Below, one piece after another: positions 26,421 to 35,445 of a DNA stretch of 45,322 bases (position 1 is the stretch's first letter; each line of letters starts with the position of its first letter). The notes below the pieces were generated by a model, which was not told the origin of the DNA, did no database searches, and worked only from the letters and a program-made list of their open reading frames with translations. Position numbers and translations under genes: made by a program. Source of the stretch: Colwellia marinimaniae (GTDB lineage Bacteria > Pseudomonadota > Gammaproteobacteria > Enterobacterales > Alteromonadaceae). The stretch lies in the NCBI RefSeq assembly GCF_002207865.1, contig NZ_BDQM01000029.1:1-45322 (forward strand), given 5' to 3'.

Positions 26421-27263
26421 ATGCAAGTCCAAGTTGTCGATTACACAGCAAAAGATGCGGCTGAAAAATTTGTTAAAAGCTTACACGAAACTGGTTTTGC
26501 TGTACTTATCAATCATCCAATAAAACAAAGCTTAGTGGCATCAATTTATAAAAACTGGCAGGCGTTTTTCTTAAGCGAAGAGAAGCATTCGTTTGTTTTT
26601 GACCCAGAAAAACAAGATGGTTATTTTTCTGCTGAGATATCTGAAACGGCTAAAGGTCATAGTAAAAAAGATATTAAAGAATATTTCCATGTTTATCCTT
26701 GGGGTCGTATTCCGACACAACTTAAAGATGAAATTCTTGAATATTATCGATTAACATCACAGCTGGCAGCTGAGTTATTGGACTGGGTAGAAGAGCACAG
26801 TCCAGCTGATGTTGCCGATAAGTATGCTGAAGCGTTATCGCATATGATTAAAGATACCCCTAATACCTTATTGCGAATATTGCATTATCCACCGCTTACC
26901 GGTGATGAGGAAGCAGGTGCGGTTAGAGCCGCAGCCCATGAAGATATTAACTTATTGACTATATTACCAGCAGCCAACGAGCCAGGTTTGCAAGTACAAG
27001 GTCAAGATGGCGAATGGATGGATGTACCGTCTGATTTTGGCAATCTAATCATTAATATTGGCGATATGTTACAAGAAGCATCGGGTGGTTATTTTCCATC
27101 AACCAGCCATCGCGTGATCAACCCTAGCGGTAAAGGCAGCGATAAATCTCGTATTTCTCTACCTTTATTTTTACATCCACGTAGTGAAGTGGTTTTATCT
27201 GAGCAACATACCCAAGCCAGTTATTTACTCGAACGTCTACGTGAGTTAGGGGTTAAAGTATAG
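26421..27263 (+). CDS. 2-oxoglutarate/Fe(II) dioxygenase, isopenicillin-N-synthase-like family
   Basis: 280 residues. The double-stranded beta-helix core has the iron triad H173-x-D175 (AAHEDINLLT) and H230 (STSHRVINP), and R244 in RISLPLF as the 2-oxoglutarate-binding arginine (RxS motif). The N-terminal part (ETGFAVLINHPI, KHSFVF) resembles the non-haem dioxygenase N-terminal domain of this family. Members hydroxylate small molecules; fungal thymine 7-hydroxylase belongs to the same superfamily. The shared RutR-type operator and neighbouring thymine-producing deoA make a pyrimidine base or nucleoside a reasonable substrate, but no residue here proves it. The following terminator isolates it from pxpA. 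Confidence 0.9.
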   Translation: MQVQVVDYTAKDAAEKFVKSLHETGFAVLINHPIKQSLVASIYKNWQAFFLSEEKHSFVFDPEKQDGYFSAEISETAKGHSKKDIKEYFHVYPWGRIPTQLKDEILEYYRLTSQLAAELLDWVEEHSPADVADKYAEALSHMIKDTPNTLLRILHYPPLTGDEEAGAVRAAAHEDINLLTILPAANEPGLQVQGQDGEWMDVPSDFGNLIINIGDMLQEASGGYFPSTSHRVINPSGKGSDKSRISLPLFLHPRSEVVLSEQHTQASYLLERLRELGVKV

Positions 27264-27298
27264 CCTAGCGACTTAACTTATTGAGACAGAACAATTAA

Positions 27299-27331
27299 AG
27301 CCGACAAGTGTGTTCACTGGTCGGCTTTTTT
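27299..27331 (+). terminator. Terminator after the dioxygenase gene
   Basis: AGCCGACAAGTG (27299-27310) pairs with CACTGGTCGGCT (27315-27326), 11 of 12 pairs, 4-base loop, then a T-run. Closely related in stem sequence to the terminator at 6653-6685. Confidence 0.88.
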
Positions 27332-27454
27332 ATTTTGATATGAACACTATTAATAAGTTACTATTTTAACCACTAATTTTGGGTATATAATCCTTGATAA
27401 CAATATGTTTTGATTGATTAGATGATTCATTAAATAAAACACTGGCGACAAATA

Positions 27455-28186
27455 ATGGCAATAAAATTAAACTGTGATTTAGGGGAGAGTTTTGGAGCTT
27501 GGACCATGGGATTCGATGATGAAGTCATGCCCCATATCGACCAAGCAAATATTGCCTGCGGTTTTCATGGCGGCGACCCGTTAGTAATGCAAAAAACATT
27601 GGCATTAGCAAAACAACAGCAAGTGAGTGTCGGCGCACATCCTAGCTACCCTGATTTAGTAGGTTTTGGCCGACGTGCTATGGTTTGCTCAACCGAGGAA
27701 ATTATTGCCCTAATCCACTATCAAGTAGCGGCATTAGACGGTATGGCAAGGGCACAAGGACTGTCGATAGATTATGTAAAGCCACATGGTGCGCTTTATA
27801 ACGATATGATGGCAAAGCCGGCAGTATTTACCGCTATTTTAATGGCCTTAAGTCAATATCCACAGCAACTCACTCTGATGTTACAAGCTACGCCCGAGTT
27901 GGCGGCGTTTAAAACACAAGCTAATACGTTTGGCATCTCAGTATACGCAGAAGCCTTTGCCGACCGCTGTTATGACGATGAAGGCAAGTTACTAGCACGC
28001 AGCCAGGCGGGTGCCGTGTTAAATAAAGCTGCCATGTTGGCGCAAGTTAAGCAACTAGTTGAACAGGGTACAATCACTACTGTATCAGGTAAGGTACTTG
28101 CACTGAACGTCGATAGCTTATGTGTGCATGGAGATAACCTTGCCGGGGTGCAAGCCATTAGTGAAATTAAAGCTTTACTGAGCTGA
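27455..28186 (+). CDS. pxpA: 5-oxoprolinase subunit A (LamB/YcsF family)
   Basis: Part of the PxpABC complex that hydrolyses 5-oxoproline to glutamate with ATP. 243 residues. Family signatures: IKLNCDLGESFGAW at the start, ANIACGFHGGDP near 32-43, VGAHPSYPDLVGFGRR near 58-73, YVKPHGALYNDM near 106-117 and YAEAFADRCYDDEG near 166-179. It begins the run pxpA-pxpB-pxpC with gaps of 36 and 79 bases. The region before it ends the nucleoside locus with a terminator, so the functional link with that locus is probably only proximity. Confidence 0.95.
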   Translation: MAIKLNCDLGESFGAWTMGFDDEVMPHIDQANIACGFHGGDPLVMQKTLALAKQQQVSVGAHPSYPDLVGFGRRAMVCSTEEIIALIHYQVAALDGMARAQGLSIDYVKPHGALYNDMMAKPAVFTAILMALSQYPQQLTLMLQATPELAAFKTQANTFGISVYAEAFADRCYDDEGKLLARSQAGAVLNKAAMLAQVKQLVEQGTITTVSGKVLALNVDSLCVHGDNLAGVQAISEIKALLS

Positions 28187-28222
28187 TACCATGGTAGTTA
28201 AGACTAATGATACTTACCGCCG

Positions 28223-28939
28223 ATGAAAATTAACGATACTATTCACCTCAACGTTGCCGGTGAAAATGCTCTGATACTTTATTTCTCACTCCGTGAGCAG
28301 AGTTCGCTTGTTGTTTCTGCTGAAATTAACCGCACCGTTCAGCAAGCCGAGCAGCTTATTCGGCAACATCTATCAGCCGTAATTGTTGATCTTATCCCTT
28401 CATATGCCTCTATTTTAGTGGTATTCGATTTAGTTAAAATTGACCATCACCATTTACGTAACCAGCTGCAAGAACTATTAAAGCAATGTAACCTAGCCAA
28501 CAGTAAGCTGGGCAGGTTAATTGAGCTACCTTGTTATTATTCGCTCGAATCAGGCATGGATTTAGTGCGCATTGCTAAACACGCCAAGCTGAGTGTCGAG
28601 CAAGTTATCGCTTTACATCAAGGGCAAGAGTATCGTGTTTATGCCATAGGTTTTGCCCCAGGTTTTGCTTATTTAGGTGAAGTTGATGAGCGTATTGCTA
28701 TGCCAAGGCTAACGACACCAAGATTAAAAGTACCCAAAGGCGCGGTCGCTATTGCGGATAGACAAACAGCGGTTTATCCAGCCCAATCTCCCGGTGGTTG
28801 GAATATTATAGGTTTATGTCCTGTTGAGATGTTTAATCCCCAAGCAAAGCCGATAATGCCACTCGCAGTAGGCGATAGGGTAAAGTTTATCGCCATTGAT
28901 AGACAGCTGTATCTTAACCAAGGCGGGAAATTATCTTGA
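28223..28939 (+). CDS. pxpB: 5-oxoprolinase subunit B (KipI family)
   Basis: 238 residues. The C-terminal half carries the family core: YAIGFAPGFAYLGEVDERIAMPR (in parts), RLKVPKGAVAIADRQTAVYPAQSPGGWNIIG-type segments, and VGDRVKF. The N-terminal part (ENALILYFS) is the less conserved dimer part. In Bacillus the homologue KipI was first described as an inhibitor of the sporulation kinase, but in bacteria generally the protein functions with PxpA and PxpC in 5-oxoproline breakdown. It follows pxpA directly. Confidence 0.94.
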   Translation: MKINDTIHLNVAGENALILYFSLREQSSLVVSAEINRTVQQAEQLIRQHLSAVIVDLIPSYASILVVFDLVKIDHHHLRNQLQELLKQCNLANSKLGRLIELPCYYSLESGMDLVRIAKHAKLSVEQVIALHQGQEYRVYAIGFAPGFAYLGEVDERIAMPRLTTPRLKVPKGAVAIADRQTAVYPAQSPGGWNIIGLCPVEMFNPQAKPIMPLAVGDRVKFIAIDRQLYLNQGGKLS

Positions 28940-29018
28940 TGTTTGGGACGGTAATCAATAGCCACTTAAATAAGCTTAAACGAGGGCAGGTGAGTACGGG
29001 GATGAAGGTTATAGCCTT

Positions 29019-29999
29019 ATGAGTAAAGTACTAACTAAAGCGGCTATTAACCCGTTAGGTTTTTTAGTCACTAATGCCGGGGTGTTGAGCTTAGTTCAAG
29101 ATGCAGGCCGTTTTGGCGCCTTTAATTTAGGACTAACCAACGGCGGTCCGGCAGACTCCTTAGCTTTTTATTGGGCCAATAGCTTATGTGGTAATGCACT
29201 TAATGCGACTGTTATTGAAATTAGTTTAGGTGGTTTACAGTTAATAGCACAAGTCGATTGTATTATTGCGGTTACCGGTGCACCCATGCCGCTAACCGTC
29301 AACGGCCGCGCAAAAACACTTTGGCAAAGCTTCCTTGTTAAAGCCGGTGATAGTGTTTGCTTGGGGTTTGCGTCTGTTGGTGTACGTTGCTATTTAGCGG
29401 TAGCGGGTGGCTTTGTCATTAAAGCCAGTTTTGGTAGCACAGCCACCGTTTGTCGAGAGTCGGTCGGCGGCTTAAAGGGGGCTAAAATCGCCGTTAATGA
29501 GGTATTACCTTGCCATGTTGTGTCGAGAGGAGGTTATCTGCGAAAACACTTAATGTTACCTGAGTCTCGACAACCCCACTATGCCAATGAGGTGCTATTA
29601 CACACGGTACTCAGTTATCAGCAGCAACACTTCTCCGCGATAGAGAAAAGGCTGTTCTTTGCTAATGACTATCAAGTGAGTAAACACTGGGACCGTATGG
29701 GTTATCGTTTGCAAGGGCGAGCGATAAAGGCAGATATTAATGGTATATTATCGGAAGGCATTTGTTATGGCGCCGTGCAAATACCGGCAGATGGTCAGCC
29801 CATAGTGTTACTGAATGACAGACAAACTATTGGCGGCTATCCTAAAATTGGTGCAGTTATTTCATCCGATTGCGCGAAGCTTTCGCAATTACGCCAAGGT
29901 GATAGTGTGCACTTTGAGGCTATCTCCATGTCACAAGCAGATAACTTATTTCACCTTAACTTAAGTCGCCTTAAACAAACGCAGCTTATTCACTTATAA
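29019..29999 (+). CDS. pxpC: 5-oxoprolinase subunit C (KipA family)
   Basis: 326 residues. The cyclophilin-like carboxylase-type fold is shown by VTNAGVLSLVQDAGRFGAFNLG near the start (in parts), LTNGGPADSLAFYWAN, VTGAPMPLTVNG, LAVAGGF near 128-134 and, near the end, SEGICYGAVQIPADGQPIVLLNDRQTIGGYPKIG (in parts). PxpB and PxpC are usually adjacent and sometimes fused, as in allophanate and urea carboxylase systems. An AGG ribosome-like site lies about 10 bases before the ATG. A hairpin follows 30 bases after the stop. Confidence 0.94.
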   Translation: MSKVLTKAAINPLGFLVTNAGVLSLVQDAGRFGAFNLGLTNGGPADSLAFYWANSLCGNALNATVIEISLGGLQLIAQVDCIIAVTGAPMPLTVNGRAKTLWQSFLVKAGDSVCLGFASVGVRCYLAVAGGFVIKASFGSTATVCRESVGGLKGAKIAVNEVLPCHVVSRGGYLRKHLMLPESRQPHYANEVLLHTVLSYQQQHFSAIEKRLFFANDYQVSKHWDRMGYRLQGRAIKADINGILSEGICYGAVQIPADGQPIVLLNDRQTIGGYPKIGAVISSDCAKLSQLRQGDSVHFEAISMSQADNLFHLNLSRLKQTQLIHL

Positions 30000-30028
30000 C
30001 TAGCGGCATTACCAATATTTAAAAGACA

Positions 30029-30059
30029 AAACGGCAACACTGAGGTGGTTTTGCCGTTT
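30029..30059. terminator. Convergent terminator between pxpC and uspE
   Basis: AAACGGCAA (30029-30037) pairs with TTGCCGTTT (30051-30059), and an inner CAC/GTG stem extends it. A short T-rich stretch follows. It can serve both converging genes. Confidence 0.55.
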
Positions 30060-30087
30060 ATTTAAGTTTTTCGTTTGCGGGGGCCGT

Positions 30088-31035
30088 TTAATCAGCCAGT
30101 GGTGACACATAACCATCAGGTTTGAGGGCCAGTACATCACAGTTTAACTGGTCGATAACATGTTCGGCCGTATTACCAATCAGCGCGGCAGAGATGCCAG
30201 TACGACCAACAGTGCCTAAGATAACTAATTCAGCATCAATTTTTAACGCTACTTGCTCAATAACGCTTTCGGGCAAACCTTCTTCAACATAAGTGTTAGC
30301 CAAGGGAATGGCAAAGCTATTTGCGTGCTGTCTCATCGCTTCTTGATGGTGTGCTTGCATGGTACTGTTGTATTCACTGGCATCAAACTCTGGGATTTCA
30401 ATAGCAATATTGACTGGGGTACCAGGGTAGGAGTTCACTAAGTGCACATTGGCGGTAATTAACTGGGCAAGATTTTTTGCTTGTGTGGTTATGGTATTAT
30501 TTAAAGATAAGTGTTCAGTTTCATCACTACCAACATTGACCGCCGCTAATATGTTGCCTTGTAGAGGCCACTCGTGCTCTTTAACGAGTAACACTGGGCA
30601 AGGACATTTTCTCAATATATGCCAATCGGTTGGGGTGAATACCACCGATTTGAACTTATCATGTTGGTGTGTGCCTTTAATCACTAAATCATAATTATGT
30701 GCAATAACTTGCTTGATAATGGCTTCAAAAGGTCGGTTATGCCAAACCACTTGGCTGGTAATCTTCATTTTGCAATTTGTTGCTGAGATAATGTCATCTA
30801 GCCATACTTGTCTTTCTTTAATAACCATTTGGCGCATGTTATCCCGGTCGACACTGGATAAAATAGTGGTCATCTCATAAGAAAAATCAAAAATACTAAA
30901 AAAAGCGGTAATATTTATTTGCTGATCAGGGCGAGCTGTGTGAATTCTTTCAGCAAGGTCTATGGCTCTTTTAAGTGCTTTTTGTTCTTCTGTTGTCGGA
31001 TCAATCACAACAAGGATATTTTGATACATGTCCAT
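30088..31035 (-). CDS. uspE: Universal stress protein UspE
   Basis: About 315 residues with two tandem Usp domains (about 3-150 and 160-310). The opening MDMYQNILVVIDPTTEEQKA closely follows E. coli UspE (MYQN.LVVIDPN). The second domain ends with LVILGTVGRTGISAALIGNTAEHVI, containing the G-2x-G-9x-G(S/T) nucleotide-binding type motif. The frame is open to 31050, but AGAGG lies 5 bases before the ATG at 31035, which gives the family N terminus, so I use that. An FNR-like box 75 bases upstream and the adjacent fnr gene fit known oxygen-related control of usp genes. Confidence 0.94.
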   Translation of the reverse strand: MDMYQNILVVIDPTTEEQKALKRAIDLAERIHTARPDQQINITAFFSIFDFSYEMTTILSSVDRDNMRQMVIKERQVWLDDIISATNCKMKITSQVVWHNRPFEAIIKQVIAHNYDLVIKGTHQHDKFKSVVFTPTDWHILRKCPCPVLLVKEHEWPLQGNILAAVNVGSDETEHLSLNNTITTQAKNLAQLITANVHLVNSYPGTPVNIAIEIPEFDASEYNSTMQAHHQEAMRQHANSFAIPLANTYVEEGLPESVIEQVALKIDAELVILGTVGRTGISAALIGNTAEHVIDQLNCDVLALKPDGYVSPLAD

Positions 31036-31109
31036 GGCAACCTCTGGCAAAATAAAGGGTAAAGTTAAGCAACGTTAGCTTATTTATAGCAAAGTTGACA
31101 AATTAATGC

Positions 31110-31123
31110 TTGTTTTAAATCAA
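31110..31123 (-). promoter_or_regulatory. Probable FNR box upstream of uspE
   Basis: ttgttttaaatcaa matches 9 of 10 defined positions of the FNR site TTGATnnnnATCAA. It lies 75 bases before the uspE start, a typical place for FNR activation. The regulator encoded next door would be the natural ligand. Confidence 0.6.
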
Positions 31124-31194
31124 GTTTAATTTTCTTTGGTTTTATTATCTTTAGGAATATATAAAACCAAGAGCAAGAAACTAGTTGAGGGGGG

Positions 31195-31914
31195 TTAGAG
31201 CGCGGCTGTCTCACAGAGTTTGTCGGTATCTAAGATGGTAATTAATTTACCATCGACTTTAATTAAAGCACTTTTATGGAAGCGATTAAATAAGCGGCTA
31301 ACCGTTTCCACGGTTAAACCAATATAATTGCCAATGTCACTACGGGTCATGGTCAAACGAAACTCTGTCGCTGATAGTCCACGGGCATGGTAGCGCTCAC
31401 TTAAGCTGACGATGAAGGTGGCGACACGTTGTTCGGCATTTTTTCTATTAAGCAGGGTAAGCATTTGCTGATCGGTTTTAATTTCGTGACTCATCAAACG
31501 TAATACCTGTTTTTTCAGCTTAGGCATAGTATTAGATAATACATCTAACTGAGTATATGGAATTTCACAGACCATTGAGGTTTCTAGCGCTTGGGCAAAA
31601 CTTGGGTGAGAATCTTCAGCGATGGCATCAAAGCCAAGTAAATCACCCGCTAAATGAAAGCCAGTAATTTGCTCTTCGCCTTGTTTATTAACGGTAAACG
31701 TTTTGAATGTACCTGAACGTATGGCATATAAGGCATTAAATTTTTGGCCATCATGAAAAATTTTATCGCCTTTATGAACCGGACGTTTACGGTCAATAAT
31801 TCCGTCAAGGGTATCAAGTTCTTTATCATTGAGAGAAAAGGGTAAACATAGCTCACTAATACTACAGTTTTGACAATTGATATGTTGTGTCGAAGGACAA
31901 TTTATATTGGGCAT
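31195..31914 (-). CDS. fnr: Anaerobic regulator FNR (EtrA)
   Basis: 239 residues. The [4Fe-4S] cluster cysteines are C14, C17, C23 ([15 protein letters not shown]) and C116 (SMVCEIPY), the spacing of E. coli FNR (20, 23, 29, 122). A cyclic-nucleotide-type sensor fold is followed by a helix-turn-helix with [21 protein letters not shown], whose E-x-x-S-R core reads TTGAT half sites. It should switch gene expression when oxygen falls. It sits between the cbb3 maturation genes and uspE, an order known from Shewanella, where the gene is called etrA. Two boxes in this window (31110, 39932) fit its site. Confidence 0.97.
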   Translation of the reverse strand: MPNINCPSTQHINCQNCSISELCLPFSLNDKELDTLDGIIDRKRPVHKGDKIFHDGQKFNALYAIRSGTFKTFTVNKQGEEQITGFHLAGDLLGFDAIAEDSHPSFAQALETSMVCEIPYTQLDVLSNTMPKLKKQVLRLMSHEIKTDQQMLTLLNRKNAEQRVATFIVSLSERYHARGLSATEFRLTMTRSDIGNYIGLTVETVSRLFNRFHKSALIKVDGKLITILDTDKLCETAAL

Positions 31915-31967
31915 GTTATTACTCTGTGATCTAACTAGTTACACTAAAATAAGGCAAGTCTATGTTA

Positions 31968-32714
31968 TTAGAACATAAGTTGATATGCAACAATAAAACT
32001 ATAGCAGCCATAGCCAATAAGTGAAATTGCCATGATTTTCCTAAAAATGTGGTTGACTAGTAGTTTTTTTATGCTACCGATCCCCAGTGATAATGCTACT
32101 AAGGCCGGTAAAGTGCCTAAACCGAAAAAAAGCATAATTGCTGCGCCTGTTAGGCTACTACCGCTAGCGAGTGCCCACGTTAGGGTCGAATAGACTAAGC
32201 CACAAGGTAACCAGCCCCATAAAGCGCCTAAGCCCAGTGCTTTTTTACTATTATCAACAGGGATCACATGTTTGGCAAGTGGCGATATAAAACCCCACAA
32301 ACCTTTACCCAGTGATTCAATGCGGTTAAGCCATAAAAGCCATTGTCCGATATATAAACCCAATAAAATAAGGAAGACAGCGGCAAGTAAACGCAAGCCA
32401 GCAATAGGTACGCCAATATTCTTAGCGGCAATTGAGCCAGTAAAACCGACAATAGCGCCAATTAAACAATAACTGGCAATACGTCCGATATGGTAGAAAA
32501 AAACTAAATTCAAACGAGATGTTGCTGGGGAGCAGTTGGACGGTGCAAGGTTTACCGTAACAGGTATATCGCCTGGGCTAGTGTTTTTAGCCCTTGCTAA
32601 GTGAGTTGGTTTGATAGCCGAGGTCAGCATAGTGGTAATGCCACCACACATAGCCAAGCAGTGACCAGAGCCGAGTAAACCGATGATAAAAGCGGAAAAT
32701 AGATCTAAACTCAT
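31968..32714 (-). CDS. SafE/DsbD-transmembrane-like protein of the cbb3 oxidase region
   Basis: 248 residues, about six hydrophobic segments. The N-terminal SGHCLAMCGG (two cysteines, about 19 and 23) and the central WLPCGLVYSTLTWALASGS are hallmarks of the sulfite-exporter SafE / DsbD_2-like family often annotated next to ccoS and ccoI. A loop of low conservation is near residues 38-65. A role in copper or thiol handling for cytochrome oxidase assembly is inferred from position, not shown. Gaps of 53 bases to fnr and 3 bases to ccoS suggest co-transcription. Confidence 0.85.
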   Translation of the reverse strand: MSLDLFSAFIIGLLGSGHCLAMCGGITTMLTSAIKPTHLARAKNTSPGDIPVTVNLAPSNCSPATSRLNLVFFYHIGRIASYCLIGAIVGFTGSIAAKNIGVPIAGLRLLAAVFLILLGLYIGQWLLWLNRIESLGKGLWGFISPLAKHVIPVDNSKKALGLGALWGWLPCGLVYSTLTWALASGSSLTGAAIMLFFGLGTLPALVALSLGIGSIKKLLVNHIFRKIMAISLIGYGCYSFIVAYQLMF

Positions 32715-32717
32715 TAG

Positions 32718-32933
32718 TTATTTGAGACTTTTCTGTGCTCTGGCACTGCTGGCTATTTCATCCTCTGGCCTTTCTTTATTGCTTTTTGGCTGTTGTTTTT
32801 CATCAAAAAGAATACTCATGCCTTGTTTCTCAAGGTCGTCAAATTGTTCAGCCTTCACTGCCCAGAAAAATAGGTAAATCGCTAAAGCGGTTAACATAAC
32901 GGCGACTGGGATTAAAATATACATAATGCTCAT
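32718..32933 (-). CDS. ccoS: cbb3-type cytochrome oxidase assembly protein CcoS
   Basis: 71 residues: one N-terminal membrane helix (MYILIPVAVMLTALAIYLFFW, in the first 24) followed by the family signature AVKAEQFDDLEKQGMSILFDE. CcoS is needed to give cofactor-complete, active cbb3 oxidase. It stands between ccoI and the SafE-like gene with gaps of 19 and 3 bases. Two ATGs (codons 1 and 4) are possible starts; neither has a strong ribosome site. Confidence 0.95.
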   Translation of the reverse strand: MSIMYILIPVAVMLTALAIYLFFWAVKAEQFDDLEKQGMSILFDEKQQPKSNKERPEDEIASSARAQKSLK

Positions 32934-32952
32934 TGTTAATTTACCGTTTAAT

Positions 32953-35445
32953 TTACTGTTTAAGTATACGTAATGAATTACTAATCACTAGAATCGAGCT
33001 GGCCGACATGCCAATTACTGCCATATAAGGTGTTATATAACCGGCCACAGCTAAGGGTAATACCATAGCATTATAACCAAAGGCCCATAAGTAATTTTGG
33101 AAGATTATTCGACGCGTTCGGCGAGACACTTCTATCAAGGTATTGATACTGCTTAGTTTGTTATTAAGCAATATCACATCTGCGCCACTTTTAGTAATAT
33201 CTGCACCACAGCCCATGGCAATAGATATATGAGCCGCGCCAAATACCGGTGAATCGTTAACACCATCCCCAATCATAGCGACGTTAAAACCTTGCTCTTG
33301 GGCATATTTAATTTGTTGCATTTTATCTTGGGCACTTAATCCGCCCAAGACGATATTAAGCGGCAGTGTTTGCGCTAAATTGTCACAAGCTAGTTGACCA
33401 TCACCCGATAACAATAAAGTTTTGTTGTCTTTGTTTAAGCTAGATATGGTGGCAAAGGCTTCATCACGAACTTTATCAATTAAGTAAAAAGCGGCAATAA
33501 TCTTTTTATTAGCCATTAACAGGCAGCGGGTACCATTAAATGATGGTGTATGACTATGATCCAGCACAGCGTTTTTCTCTAACCAGGAGCGTTTACCAAT
33601 GGCATAGTCAATGTTATCAATAATACCGCTAACACCTTGACCAGAATGAACTTTTACCTGCTTCGCCGTTAGACTGTAATCTCTATGTTCGGCAAAAGGC
33701 TTGGCAATAGGGTGCTCAGAGTGCGCTTCTAATGCTGCGGCAATGGCGAGTACTTGCGCTTGGCTGTAGTTTGAGCCAGTAATACTTGCATCGTTATCAA
33801 TTAACTCAACCAGGTGAATGGTAAATTCACCTGTGGTCAAGGTACCGGTTTTATCAAAAGCAAAACAATTTATTTTTGGCATGGTCTCCATAACATGACC
33901 ACCTTTAATCATAATGCCAGCGCGATTTAACCGCGTAGTGGCACACGTTAATCCGGTAGGTGTTGCTAAAGAAAGTGCGCAAGGGCAGGTAGCCACTAAA
34001 ACGGAAAGGGTAATCCAAAAGGCTTCTTCTGGCAGGTGTTGCTGCCAATAAATCGCCGTAGCAATGGAGGTTAATAGAATAAGGGCAATAAAGTACTGAG
34101 CTATTTTATCCGATAACTGGGCTATTTTGGGTTTGTGCGCTTGTGATTGCTCACTTAAACGAATCAGTTGGCTCAAAAATGATTGGCTAGTCGCTTGTTG
34201 CACTTGTACGGTAATATTGCCGTCACCGTTGAGTGTACCAGCGAAAACACGGTCATTTATTGTTTTACTAATAGGTAATTGCTCGCCCGAGAGCATGGCC
34301 TCATTTAATTGGCTAACGCCTGAGGTAATAACACCATCAGCTGGGACTACTTCACCGGGTTTTATAATAACGATATCGCCTTTAAGCAACTGTTTTGCTG
34401 CTACTAATACTTCTTTGTGGTGAGTCTCTTTGCTTGGCGTATCTAGGTCGACGTTATCGCTCAGTTTGTTATCATTTAAAGAAAGTACTTTGGTTGCCGT
34501 CATCGGCATTAATTTTAATAAGTTAGCCGAGACTTGCGCGGCGTGCGCACGCGCTCTAAATTCTAAGAATTTACCAATAAGCAGAAGAAAAGTGAACATG
34601 GCAACAGACTCAAAGTACACTTCACCTTGCTGGGTAATCGTTGCCCAAGCACTGGCGAAATAGGCTAAAATGATGGCAATAGAGACGGGTACATCCATGG
34701 ATAAACGCTTGGCTTTCAGGGCTTTTATTGCCCCGATATAAAAGGGCCAGGCAGCATAAAAAATAATAGGTGTAGCCAATATAAAATTGACCCAGCGGAA
34801 ATAGACTTTATTGTGCTCAGTCATATCAGTAAAAGCACCAAAATAAAGACCAAAAGATATCATCATGATTTGCATCATTAAAATACCGCTAATACCTAAG
34901 CGTTTGATAAAATCTTTACTTTGTTTATTATTGCTTAATTCCGCATCATTGGCTTTAAAGGGCAGTGCTTGGTAGCCAACATTGTCGATAGCTAATAAAA
35001 TAGCACTTAATTTTATCGCACTATCTCGCCATTTCACCGTGGCTCTTTGGGTCGTCGCATTCACGTTAATACTAAGCAGGCCGGGTAATTTTCCTAACTT
35101 CATCTCGATAAGCCAAGCACAGGCCGCACAACTCATACCATCAATGCTTAGTATCGCCTCTTTACTTTCTTTATCTTGACTATCACCTTGAAAAACAAAC
35201 TCACTTTGCAATACCGCTTCATCAAGTAACTTATGTTTTTGCAATTGTTCAGGCACTAAAGCTTGGCTTTTATGCGCCGGTTCAGTTCTTACGGCATAAT
35301 ATTGCGTTAAGCCATTATCAACAATGGTTTGAGCTACCGCTTGGCATCCCACACAACACATTATTTTTGCTGTGTTATTGATGGTAACAAACAGCTTAAT
35401 ACCCGAGGGAATTTCTTCATTGCAGTGAAAACATTGGCTAGTCAT
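32953..35445 (-). CDS. ccoI: Copper-type P1B ATPase CcoI (FixI) for cbb3 oxidase maturation
   Basis: 830 residues. An N-terminal Cys-rich cap (C5, C8, C30, C31, C34: CFHCNEE...CCVGC) typical of CcoI is followed by a heavy-metal-associated domain with GMSCAAC (103-109), then eight membrane helices with the ion-path motif C487-P-C489, the phosphorylated Asp in DKTGTLTTGE (about D531) and the hinge MIGDGVNDSP. CcoI exports copper across the membrane for insertion into cbb3 oxidase. It starts a run ccoI-ccoS-SafE-like-fnr. ccoG, often found here in other genomes, is absent from the window. Confidence 0.96.
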   Translation of the reverse strand: MTSQCFHCNEEIPSGIKLFVTINNTAKIMCCVGCQAVAQTIVDNGLTQYYAVRTEPAHKSQALVPEQLQKHKLLDEAVLQSEFVFQGDSQDKESKEAILSIDGMSCAACAWLIEMKLGKLPGLLSINVNATTQRATVKWRDSAIKLSAILLAIDNVGYQALPFKANDAELSNNKQSKDFIKRLGISGILMMQIMMISFGLYFGAFTDMTEHNKVYFRWVNFILATPIIFYAAWPFYIGAIKALKAKRLSMDVPVSIAIILAYFASAWATITQQGEVYFESVAMFTFLLLIGKFLEFRARAHAAQVSANLLKLMPMTATKVLSLNDNKLSDNVDLDTPSKETHHKEVLVAAKQLLKGDIVIIKPGEVVPADGVITSGVSQLNEAMLSGEQLPISKTINDRVFAGTLNGDGNITVQVQQATSQSFLSQLIRLSEQSQAHKPKIAQLSDKIAQYFIALILLTSIATAIYWQQHLPEEAFWITLSVLVATCPCALSLATPTGLTCATTRLNRAGIMIKGGHVMETMPKINCFAFDKTGTLTTGEFTIHLVELIDNDASITGSNYSQAQVLAIAAALEAHSEHPIAKPFAEHRDYSLTAKQVKVHSGQGVSGIIDNIDYAIGKRSWLEKNAVLDHSHTPSFNGTRCLLMANKKIIAAFYLIDKVRDEAFATISSLNKDNKTLLLSGDGQLACDNLAQTLPLNIVLGGLSAQDKMQQIKYAQEQGFNVAMIGDGVNDSPVFGAAHISIAMGCGADITKSGADVILLNNKLSSINTLIEVSRRTRRIIFQNYLWAFGYNAMVLPLAVAGYITPYMAVIGMSASSILVISNSLRILKQ

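Noticed and set aside
27299..27455. Functional coupling of pxpABC with the nucleoside regulon
   Set aside because: A strong terminator precedes pxpA and no RutR-type site is found before it.
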